Virus record (IMG/VR): IMGVR_UViG_3300046009_002136
Span: 1 to 37,455 of that record
Strand: one strand, 5' to 3'
Source of the DNA: a virus
DNA length: 37,455 nt
Part shown: positions 31,001 to 37,455 of the stretch, one piece after another
Layout: the number at the start of each line of letters is the position of its first letter
Numbering within the stretch: the first letter of the stretch is position 1
Notes under the pieces: model-generated
Database searches by the model: none
What the model saw: only the letters and a program-made list of their open reading frames with translations
Told to the model about the DNA's origin: nothing
Program-made: the position numbers and the translations under genes

Positions 31001-32486
31001 GCTTGACGCTCCTTATTACGAAACTGTAGAGACATACACAGTAAATAACGGAAAGCATAATTCATTAAACGCACAAAACTCTAACGAACATATCTTAAAT
31101 AACACTTTCAACTGCTATACTTTTGGTAATGGTTGCGAGAGTAACACGATTAAAGATTTGTTTGCAGGTAAAAAGTTCTTTATAAACTCAAATGCTACAA
31201 CAATTAGCGAGGATTTATACAGAAAAATGGATAGGTATGCAGATATTACCTACTCCGGAGTGTACCAAGAATCAACAAATGTAAATAGACTAAACGAGTT
31301 CAATTTATCTTTAGCAAACTATAAAGACGATATAGAGAAAAAGTACGGTCCAATAATTAGGTTGTCGGCAGATGAGAACGATTTGCTTGTTATACAAGAG
31401 GATAAATGGAGTAAAGTGCTATTCGGGAAAGATATGCTGTACAATTCAGATGCTACAACGAATATGACTAGGACTAATAGCGTGCTAGGTCAGCAAATAA
31501 TGTACTCAGGAGATTACGGAATATCATCTCAAAGTGAAAGTTTTGATGAATACGGAACAAATACATTTGCTACTGATGTAAAACGTGGTGTTGTACTTAA
31601 ATTAAACGCTTCTAACGGACTTTCTGAGTTGTCTAATAACGGAATGAGGGATTACTTTAAAAGATTGTTTAGAGACAACAAAATAGATAATGTAATCGGG
31701 GAATACGATTCTTTCTACAACATATACATCTGTAATATCAAGTTTACAAAGAGTGATGGTAGCAAGGATTATGTAACTTGGGTTTACTCTGATGTAGCTG
31801 ATGGATTTGCAACTAGAGAGACATTTAATCCAGAAGAAATGACAAGGGTAAATAACAAGTTTGTATCGTTTAAAAACGCAGAGGTGTACAGACATAACTT
31901 TGACAGCGTTGATAATTACAGTACGTTCTACGGAGTTGCTTGTGATAGTAGTTTTGCCTTTAACTTCTCTCAAGAGCCTAGTACAAGAAAGAGCTTTAAG
32001 ACCGTAGAGATAGAGGGGACTGATTCTTGGGATATAACGCTAAAGACCGACCTACAAAAAGGGTATATCAATAGAGTTGATTTACAAAGGAAAGAGGGAG
32101 TTTGGTATGGATATGTTAGAGGAGAAGGAAATAATGCAATAGACACCGCTACGTTAAGCGTACAAGGATTAGGAGTTGTGTCTTTAGTATCCGGAAACAG
32201 CATAACTATAGACGATTTCTCATCTGAATTAGTAAGTGTAGGAGACTTTATCTTAAACACCTCTCTTGTAGTTGTAGGAGTTATAACCGGAATAATCGGA
32301 AATCAAATTACGGTAAACGTAAGTCCTTCTGTATCAATAGGAGAGTTTTTAATATCTAGTAAACCTCAATCAATAGAAACAAGCGGATTATTAGGTTACT
32401 ATATGAGAGTAGATGCCAAGATAAACAAGAATACCTACTCAGAAGTTTATTCAGTTAATAGCGAGGTAGTCAAAAGCTATTCTTAA
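28062..32486 (+). CDS. Tail nozzle / 'muzzle'-type structural protein
   Basis: A 1474-aa protein. The N-terminus NNFIQGKINKDIDERLVPPG then VLIDAENFMVASEEGGAMGV matches the nozzle or muzzle signature (F..G..NKD.DERL.P.G.Y.DA.N). It is beta-rich throughout and contains WSQVAFLPKSFALDYQTYEN and, near residues 1090-1190, the segments SNEHILNNTFNCYTFGNGCE and YADITYSGVYQESTN that typify crAss-like tail barrels. Near the end, SVQGLGVVSLVSGNSITIDD and SELVSVGDFILNTSLVVVGV look like small beta modules. It forms the distal tube through which DNA leaves. The size fits. Confidence 0.85.
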   Translation: MKIQNNFIQGKINKDIDERLVPPGVLIDAENFMVASEEGGAMGVGKLVLGNTKTTNLNIPGGEVIGSLPDDSNERLFYFVKGTLHDYVIEYNVDTYATTVLLKSTAGTGVLNFNVNHRITHSDLFVSTEDDSFLSWTDGYNPPRIVGLDKAKTYATDGFTDIEISVMKPSPIFAPKIDLISVNLDTLSNFLEDKFLSFAYRYRYEGGFYSSISSWSQVAFLPKSFALDYQTYENFGMANLANAVDITFNVGSRHVTGVDLLFKESSSPTVYVIDKFVKADEGWTTNNADIKYTFKGNKIYSVLPESQYFNSFNNVPLTSKCQSKVGNRLMYANFTEGRDIDTNTKLSVDYVSTSLVDDQQFGVLKNFSSLTTYPNIVDFEKGTPISGATTDPMNYATNVYSVALTSGEKVELSITMNPKGLYESVPYNVFVVNNSDNSVLFSQIGVTADRTMYYERSGSSIDMAIYVTSDSGIIYDMSVEVEKFASLSSVYKYRHEAFDQLVYPNSLGYGSTYVGNTIIKKLSEFDMSSVEFKSGAQLRFDLTLRSSLVYEVNPSVTMFYNLTRDYISLSDFITNSGFVHYVEDVFSDSFIQGDTAFTSKAGTYVSSIGFKVTTSGNTLIIENPSVVYSVLKPDGPSPLNETDFYLSELSSFGIYTANAFASMHSNRDYTCDVIYMDNEGRKTTVLTGGDTTIYIPASESENINKLRVNTLSDPPSWAKYYKFVIKENKKEYNTVFGNVVYSEGIYRWIQLVGENKDKVKEGDTLILKSDYSGVLNYLVKIKVLEVASKKSDFIAGNTNSSNVELIEEEGLYFKIKQGDFDMTLRDDAFITYQGFETRRYASRSRVYTSPFFGEYDGTTYMARPIPAGTKIKFFARIFRFKNGGFDDSVTIEGQAIRDYTDVKEWWEDIVADDNRWIRFRDDRLGNPEGYGFDLDAGIPTRFYIRSKADGTQRSDMRVNVSFDINYSGGALILETDAVEKLDAPYYETVETYTVNNGKHNSLNAQNSNEHILNNTFNCYTFGNGCESNTIKDLFAGKKFFINSNATTISEDLYRKMDRYADITYSGVYQESTNVNRLNEFNLSLANYKDDIEKKYGPIIRLSADENDLLVIQEDKWSKVLFGKDMLYNSDATTNMTRTNSVLGQQIMYSGDYGISSQSESFDEYGTNTFATDVKRGVVLKLNASNGLSELSNNGMRDYFKRLFRDNKIDNVIGEYDSFYNIYICNIKFTKSDGSKDYVTWVYSDVADGFATRETFNPEEMTRVNNKFVSFKNAEVYRHNFDSVDNYSTFYGVACDSSFAFNFSQEPSTRKSFKTVEIEGTDSWDITLKTDLQKGYINRVDLQRKEGVWYGYVRGEGNNAIDTATLSVQGLGVVSLVSGNSITIDDFSSELVSVGDFILNTSLVVVGVITGIIGNQITVNVSPSVSIGEFLISSKPQSIETSGLLGYYMRVDAKINKNTYSEVYSVNSEVVKSYS

Positions 32487-32492
32487 ATTACA

Positions 32493-32500
32493 TACTTTTG
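32493..32500 (+). promoter_or_regulatory. -7 box (TACTTTTG) directly before the GNAT gene
   Basis: TACTTTTG ends 5 nt before the ATG at 32506. Typical spacing to the transcription start would place +1 at or next to the ATG, implying a leaderless mRNA. No -33 element is identified. Confidence 0.5.
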
Positions 32501-32505
32501 TAACT

Positions 32506-32910
32506 ATGGAAGTTAGACTTTTAATAGATGAAGATTATAACACATTAGTAGGTTGGTGGAAGTGGTTTAGATTCGCTCCACCTCCTAAGAATGCTTTACC
32601 GAATAATGGTACTTGTGGAATAATGGTAAGTAAATCCGGCATAGATGTGTGTGCCGGATTCTTATATTTAACAAACTCCTCTATGTGTTGGATGGAGTAT
32701 ATAGTATCTAATCCCGATGTGAAGGATAAAGCTACAAGAGAAGAGTGTATTGAGTACCTAATAGATAGTTTATCAGACTTCGCTAACAATCAAGGATATT
32801 CGGTAATATATACTTCGGTAAAAAACCAAAACTTAATTAAAAAATACTTAAATTGTGGCTTCATAAAAGGAAGCGATAATTGTACTGAAATGATTAAAAT
32901 AACAAACTAA
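32506..32910 (+). CDS. GNAT-like acetyltransferase
   Basis: A 134-aa protein with GWWKWFRFAPPPKNALPNNG then GIMVSKSGIDVCAGFLYLTN, MEYIVSNPDVKDKATREECI, and SVIYTSVKNQNLIKKYLNCG followed by F. This matches a GNAT subfamily common in Bacteroidetes phages, with the V-S-N beta4 strand, N-P-D-V-K loop and G-F end. The acetyl-CoA pyrophosphate loop is the degenerate KDKATREE. It might modify a host or virion protein. It sits 20 nt after the nozzle gene with its own -7 box. Confidence 0.82.
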   Translation: MEVRLLIDEDYNTLVGWWKWFRFAPPPKNALPNNGTCGIMVSKSGIDVCAGFLYLTNSSMCWMEYIVSNPDVKDKATREECIEYLIDSLSDFANNQGYSVIYTSVKNQNLIKKYLNCGFIKGSDNCTEMIKITN

Positions 32911-32925
32911 AAATAGATAGAAAAT

Positions 32926-33558
32926 ATGGCAGCAGTAACAACAGTAGCTATTGGAGTAGCTGGGATGGCAATGTCAGCATACCAAGCACAACAAGGAGCT
33001 AAACAAAAGAAAGAGGCGGCTGAAGCTTTAAAGAATTTACCGGTTCAAGACTTAACTAATCCTTACGAGAAACTACAAGTATCTACTATGGGTTCTGATT
33101 TAAAGAGTGAGGAACAACAACGATTAGAGGGTTCTCAAATAGAAGCTTTGCAAGGTTCAGGAGTTAGAGGTGTAGTAGGAGGACTTGGTAGAGTAGAGGC
33201 AGGTAGTCAAGCAGTTGCAAATCAAAATGCAGCGGATTTAGATGCTCAAAGAAAAGCTATAGACCAAGCTATTGCAGGGGATGAAACAGCTATTAGAACT
33301 ATGGAGGAGCAAAGAAGGAGAGAGAACGTAGCGGCTTTATCTTCTCAATTCTCAGCAGGGCAAGCACAACAATATCAAGGGTTGCAAGGTGCTTTCCAAA
33401 GTGCTGCATCAGGAGCTAGTGGATATGCTCAGATTAAAGGACTAGGTACACCAACAACGGTTAATAGTCAAGGTCAGAAAACAAATTACACAAACTACTT
33501 CGGAGGGGAGCAAAATAAAATAACTCCTTTTATGGGATACAAAACTCAAAGCACATAA
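32926..33558 (+). CDS. Internal virion/ejection protein candidate
   Basis: A 210-aa protein with an N-terminal hydrophobic helix (TTVAIGVAGMAMSAYQAQQG) followed by an Ala/Gln-rich body with coiled-coil character (EEQQRLEGSQIEALQGSGVR; QRKAIDQAIAGDETAIRT; QFSAGQAQQYQGLQGAFQSA). That composition resembles ejected proteins such as T7 gp14 and P22 gp7, which breach the cell membrane. It is followed 3 nt later by another virion-type gene. Role inferred. Confidence 0.75.
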   Translation: MAAVTTVAIGVAGMAMSAYQAQQGAKQKKEAAEALKNLPVQDLTNPYEKLQVSTMGSDLKSEEQQRLEGSQIEALQGSGVRGVVGGLGRVEAGSQAVANQNAADLDAQRKAIDQAIAGDETAIRTMEEQRRRENVAALSSQFSAGQAQQYQGLQGAFQSAASGASGYAQIKGLGTPTTVNSQGQKTNYTNYFGGEQNKITPFMGYKTQST

Positions 33559-33561
33559 ACA

Positions 33562-35091
33562 ATGGCAATAGGAAAAGTAAATGCGTATGCTACAGTAGAA
33601 GCTCCAAAAGCAGATTTTGGTGCAGTAGCGCAGATGAATATAGATAACCTAGTTAAGTCTGTAAAGGAAGATGAGCAAGCTAAGGCGGCTCAGAAAGTGG
33701 CTGATGATAAAGCTAAGAACGATAGGGATAAAGATTTAGGATTATTTCCTGAAACAACCGCCACAGGAACAGTGCCTACTGATACTTTTTATATTAAAAA
33801 AGCAGGAGAAGATAGAGATTTATATTTGACTTATAAAAGAGATTGGGTTGAAAACGGAAATTACGAATCAAGATCTAAAGCAGAGGCAATTATGGGTTTT
33901 TATAAAGACCAAAATGGGCAATTAGCTAAAAGAGGGGAAATAGTTACTAAGTTTAACACTGCCGCAGGTAAAGGCGAAATTAACAAAGTCTTTTCTGATA
34001 GATTAACTAGAATTACACAAAACAAAAACAATATATGGTCTCAAGATGAAAATGGAGTTACTAATATAGGTATCTACGAGGACAAAGGCGATGGAACTAT
34101 GGAACGAAAAGAGGTTATGAAAGATAGCGATTACATGTCTATGCTTAATAGTCCTGTGAGTAATATAGATATACCTAAAGTAATGGGCGATGAGGCTAAA
34201 ACATTTGAAAAAACATTAAATGAAAGTTCAGCTAACTACACCATACATCAAGGTGTAAAGAAGTTATCAAAAGAAGGTTTAGCTTCTATAGATGCTATGG
34301 CTAAAGGTAAAATGGAAGATTCTGATTTTATATTTAACTATATGATTAGTAAAGGAAAAGTTCCTGATGATAACGCATATTTGAAGATATTTTCGCCTGA
34401 ACTAAAAAAGGAGCTTGCAGAAATGTATGCTGAAGAAATTAAAGGAAGGATTGGGGAGGAAAGAACGATGAAAAAATTCCAACCACAACGACCAAGTGCA
34501 GGAGATGGTGGTGGAACTAAACCTACTGGAACTGTAACCGTTAGTAATCAAGATAGATTTAAAGTTGTTGGTGGAGAAGGAGCTACTCCTGTGGTTGTTG
34601 GATATTCTAGGATAAATAAAGACCAAGCTAAAGAAGTTCGTATATCTACAGGAGCTACAGGATTTAATGTTTATACTGAAGGTCTTAAAAATATAGGAGA
34701 GATAAAAGGTACTAATGACTCTGCTCCAAAGGCATTTTATATAAGTCAAGGTCAGTTAATTTTACACTCTCAAGGATTAACGAAGACTAGCGAAGATGGA
34801 TATTCTTATTCAGAATCAGGAGAAAATTACTTAATAAATTACAATACAAATAACTCAGATTTCGCTGCTGCTGTTAGAGGTATTGTAAATAAAAAACCTA
34901 CCTGGGAGTTAGAGAAGAAAGACGGTACAGTTGAGATGGTTAAAATAAGAAGTGCAAAAGACATTGCTGATTATTACAATAGACAAGATATTGAGAATGG
35001 TAATAAAGGACTGTATTACAAATCAAGAACAACATCAACAGGTGGTCCTGCAAATGGAGCTAAATTAACATCAAAATCATTAGGAATTTAA
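33562..35091 (+). CDS. Internal virion-type protein, unknown function
   Basis: A 509-aa protein with a charged helical N-terminus (DNLVKSVKEDEQAKAAQKVA), mixed middle (about 75-300) and a Gly-rich linker (SAGDGGGTKPTGT near residues 312-324), then a beta-rich C-terminal half. No motif recognised. Position between an ejection-type protein and a giant protein suggests a cargo/ejection component. Alternating composition and strict downstream spacing (3 and 12 nt) support a single transcript. Confidence 0.75.
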   Translation: MAIGKVNAYATVEAPKADFGAVAQMNIDNLVKSVKEDEQAKAAQKVADDKAKNDRDKDLGLFPETTATGTVPTDTFYIKKAGEDRDLYLTYKRDWVENGNYESRSKAEAIMGFYKDQNGQLAKRGEIVTKFNTAAGKGEINKVFSDRLTRITQNKNNIWSQDENGVTNIGIYEDKGDGTMERKEVMKDSDYMSMLNSPVSNIDIPKVMGDEAKTFEKTLNESSANYTIHQGVKKLSKEGLASIDAMAKGKMEDSDFIFNYMISKGKVPDDNAYLKIFSPELKKELAEMYAEEIKGRIGEERTMKKFQPQRPSAGDGGGTKPTGTVTVSNQDRFKVVGGEGATPVVVGYSRINKDQAKEVRISTGATGFNVYTEGLKNIGEIKGTNDSAPKAFYISQGQLILHSQGLTKTSEDGYSYSESGENYLINYNTNNSDFAAAVRGIVNKKPTWELEKKDGTVEMVKIRSAKDIADYYNRQDIENGNKGLYYKSRTTSTGGPANGAKLTSKSLGI

Positions 35092-35103
35092 CAACAACAA
35101 TAA

Positions 35104-37455
35104 ATGGAAGGAGAAAACTTAAATATAGACCCTAAGTACGTTAATAACGTATATAACGCACTAAAGAAAACAGTCCCTGATTTTGATAAATCTCCTGAAG
35201 AGTTTAAAGAGTCTTTGAAGTCTAAGCAGTATGTGTCTAATGTTCATGGTGCATTAAAAAAAGTAGTTCCGGACTTCGATAAAGACTTAAAGACATTTGA
35301 ATCTTTAGTTTACGAAAATCCTATTCAAAAAAAAAATCAAGTCGGGAGTGGAAGTTCTACTTCAAAAAAGACTCCTTCGGTCTCTACATCAAAGGTCGCT
35401 CCAACTACTTCATTGGATGGAGGGAAAACTCAACCGGTAGTGGGTTCGGAGTTTTCTGTTGGAGGTAACAAAACAGGGTTTAAAGGTATCGGTCTTCCTG
35501 CTGAGAAAGAAGCTAACAAAGAAAATAGAAGGCTTAATTTGAAGTGGGAGGTTGGTACAGCTAAGGTTACTCCTAAGAATATGGATGAAATCAGTGCTAA
35601 ATCTAAAGAACTTGATATTCTTAATGCAGAGAAAACCAACAAAGTAATAAAGCAAGGGGAGGCTAAGGTAAGCAAAGATAAAAATGTAGGCTTCGGAGGA
35701 TACTTAGCAGAGTCTATTCAGGGGAGTTCAGCAGGAATTATGTCTTCTGTAGCTAGATTACCTGAATTAATCTTCGATATTAATCAAGCAGGTTCAAGAA
35801 AACTATCTGATGCTTTCGGTATCGGGCGTGGTACGTCTGACTACAACGCAAAGCAAGTTATGGAGAAGTTAGGTATCACAAACGATGTTGCTGACGAGTT
35901 AGATAAAGTGGTTAAAAGCTCTAATGAAAAGATAGAGATATATAAAGCTAAAAATGGTGGAGATGCTTTAACTGCTTTTGAGAATGGAGAAATTTTAAAG
36001 TCTGCTAAATTACTTGCAGGAGACACGCTTCAATCTGCTCCATTAATGTTCGCTGCTATAGCTACAGGTGGAGGTGCTGCCGCTTTAGCTACTATGGGAG
36101 CTGTATCTGCATCTATGAGTTACGCTGAATTGCAGAAAGAGAATCCTGAAATGGACCAAGATGTTAAGTTGGCTAGTGCTGTAGGTAGTGGATTACTAGA
36201 GGCTTATTTAGGGCATTTCTTCTCAGGAGCATCTGGAGCAGTAGCTAAAAGAATATTAATTAAGGAAGGTGCTGAGCAAGGAGCTAAGGTTATAGCTAAA
36301 GGGTTTAAAGGAATGGCTATGGATGTTATAGAGAAAAACCCTGTAATAGCTGCTGTAGGAGAATATGTAGAAGAGTACAGTGTTGATGTAGGTCAGCAAT
36401 TAATAGAGATAGCAAATGGAACTAGAAAAGAAATAGATTATAATCGAGCTAAAAAGGCAGGGTTTTCATCTCTAGGAATGGGAGGTATAAATACCGTAGC
36501 TATATACGGCTCTAAAGGATACGTCAAGGCATCTGACTATAAAAAAGCAAAAGAGGTAAATAGGCAAATAGCCTCTCTAAGCGACGAATTGTCTAATCCT
36601 AACCTATCAGACTCAGACAAGAGAATATTAGCTTCAAGAGTCGATAAATTGATTTTAGAGAATAAGAAAATAATAGGAGATGGATTAAATAAAATTAAAG
36701 CATTACCTAACGATGTTAAATCTGAGATTGTAGATATAAACGGAAAGTTAGAGGGATTTAGAGACAAGGTTATAGAGTTAGAGGATAACTTAGTTATAAC
36801 TCCTGAAACTAAAGACGCATTAATTACAGAGATTAAATCTAACGTAAAAGAGCTTACAGATAGAAAGCTAAAGATAATTGAGGGGACTTATGTGCAAGAT
36901 GACTTTAATAAGCTATCTGACGCAGAGAAAATGCAGAGAAAAGACAAAGCAAGCAGAGAGTTACTAAACGAAGCACAAGCTAAAGGAGAAGAGAAAGCCT
37001 CTTTCGATGACGCACAAATAACTAAAAAAGCAATAGAAGATTATGGGACTGAAAGAAAACAAAAATCTGATAGGGAGTCAGCCAATCAAGAAGAGCCTAC
37101 AGGAGACAAAACAACAGCCGAACCTACACAGCCTACAGCAGAAGCAGAAGGAGGAGTACGTTCCGTTCAAGAAGAAGTAGATAAAACATACTACTATAAT
37201 ACAGATCCAAAAAGAGGACCTGTAGAGTCTGCTCCTGAAACATTACCTGAAGGGTATTCAAGCGCAACGCCTGTATCTAATAGTTTTGAGTTAGACGCTT
37301 TTAATAATCAAAACAAGATAAACGAAATAAAAAACAAATTATCTACTGACAAATCATTGCTCCTTAACGAAAGAATAGGATTAGAGAATGAACTTAAAGA
37401 CTTAGAATCTAAATCTACACCTCAAGAAACTCTACCTCCTGCACCGGAAGTTCTC
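35104..37455 (+). CDS. Very large virion/ejection-type protein (partial, runs off the window)
   Basis: An open frame of at least 784 codons with no stop before the window end, so it is 3'-truncated here. The N-terminus carries two copies of a motif: YVNNVYNALKKTVPDFDK and YVSNVHGALKKVVPDFDK (residues about 11-62), each followed by an EEFKESL/KTFESL helix. A membrane-active stretch follows (APLMFAAIATGGGAAALATM near 302-321; GSGLLEAYLGHFFSGASGA), then long charged coiled coils and a Pro/Glu/Thr-rich linker (about 660-690). Size, Ala/Gly segments and position suit an internal protein that is ejected with DNA, perhaps joined to an enzymatic domain beyond the window. Confidence 0.85.
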   Translation, partial: MEGENLNIDPKYVNNVYNALKKTVPDFDKSPEEFKESLKSKQYVSNVHGALKKVVPDFDKDLKTFESLVYENPIQKKNQVGSGSSTSKKTPSVSTSKVAPTTSLDGGKTQPVVGSEFSVGGNKTGFKGIGLPAEKEANKENRRLNLKWEVGTAKVTPKNMDEISAKSKELDILNAEKTNKVIKQGEAKVSKDKNVGFGGYLAESIQGSSAGIMSSVARLPELIFDINQAGSRKLSDAFGIGRGTSDYNAKQVMEKLGITNDVADELDKVVKSSNEKIEIYKAKNGGDALTAFENGEILKSAKLLAGDTLQSAPLMFAAIATGGGAAALATMGAVSASMSYAELQKENPEMDQDVKLASAVGSGLLEAYLGHFFSGASGAVAKRILIKEGAEQGAKVIAKGFKGMAMDVIEKNPVIAAVGEYVEEYSVDVGQQLIEIANGTRKEIDYNRAKKAGFSSLGMGGINTVAIYGSKGYVKASDYKKAKEVNRQIASLSDELSNPNLSDSDKRILASRVDKLILENKKIIGDGLNKIKALPNDVKSEIVDINGKLEGFRDKVIELEDNLVITPETKDALITEIKSNVKELTDRKLKIIEGTYVQDDFNKLSDAEKMQRKDKASRELLNEAQAKGEEKASFDDAQITKKAIEDYGTERKQKSDRESANQEEPTGDKTTAEPTQPTAEAEGGVRSVQEEVDKTYYYNTDPKRGPVESAPETLPEGYSSATPVSNSFELDAFNNQNKINEIKNKLSTDKSLLLNERIGLENELKDLESKSTPQETLPPAPEVL

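Noticed and set aside
31602-32260. Two minus-strand frames inside the nozzle gene
   Set aside because: Antisense to a strongly supported structural gene, with no start signals or recognisable domains.

Overview
This window is about 37 kb of an AT-rich, tightly packed genome of a tailed phage that very probably infects a Bacteroidetes/Flavobacteriia host. The host inference rests on three things: TAnnTTTG-type -7 promoter boxes in front of several genes, A-rich leaders that mostly lack Shine-Dalgarno sites, and protein families (GNAT, tail nozzle/'muzzle', adaptor, GH24 lysozyme, DUF6321) that I associate with Flavobacterium/Cellulophaga and crAss-like podophages. Podovirus morphology and a crAss-like relationship are inferences; no database search was possible.

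Layout. 1-613 has no credible gene but holds a 22-bp tandem repeat and a small dyad. 614-2915 (+) carries early-looking small genes: a RepL-like winged-helix protein, an acidic unknown, a HAD phosphatase, an HNH-like basic protein and a second winged-helix protein. 2936-4761 (-) is a complete chaperonin pair in the order groEL-groES, the reverse of the usual bacterial order, bounded by a bidirectional terminator and a divergent promoter region. 4855-14723 (+) holds a DUF6321 protein, several tail/receptor-binding proteins, a lysis cassette (holin, GH24 endolysin, one-gene lipoprotein/TM spanin) and a beta-helix tail protein. 14735-22867 (+) is the packaging and head block: a protein that looks like two tandem GroES folds, large terminase, portal, scaffold-like protein and major capsid protein.

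22916-25136 (-) is an accessory island inserted between capsid and connector genes: a stand-alone NUMOD-like protein, tiny ORFs of 57 and 30 codons, an unknown protein, two irregular tRNA-like genes, an AntA-type antirepressor and a small coiled-coil protein. The intergenic DNA of this island contains two candidate roughly 97-nt RNAs on the minus strand. They share one design: a -7 box, then exactly 11 nt, then a 7-8-nt seed, then an intrinsic terminator whose apical loop is perfectly complementary to that seed. I regard this pair as the most interesting possibly undescribed system in the window.

25613-37455 (+) continues the virion genes: a well-expressed conserved protein, connector/adaptor proteins, a 1474-aa tail nozzle protein, a possibly leaderless GNAT, two internal virion-type proteins and the first 784 codons of a very large ejection-type protein that runs off the window.

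How the parts fit: the TerL-portal-scaffold-MCP block builds and fills the head, the adaptor and nozzle genes close it, and the large A/Q-rich proteins are probably ejected. The chaperonin genes may fold capsid or tail proteins. The lysis cassette sits among the tail genes.
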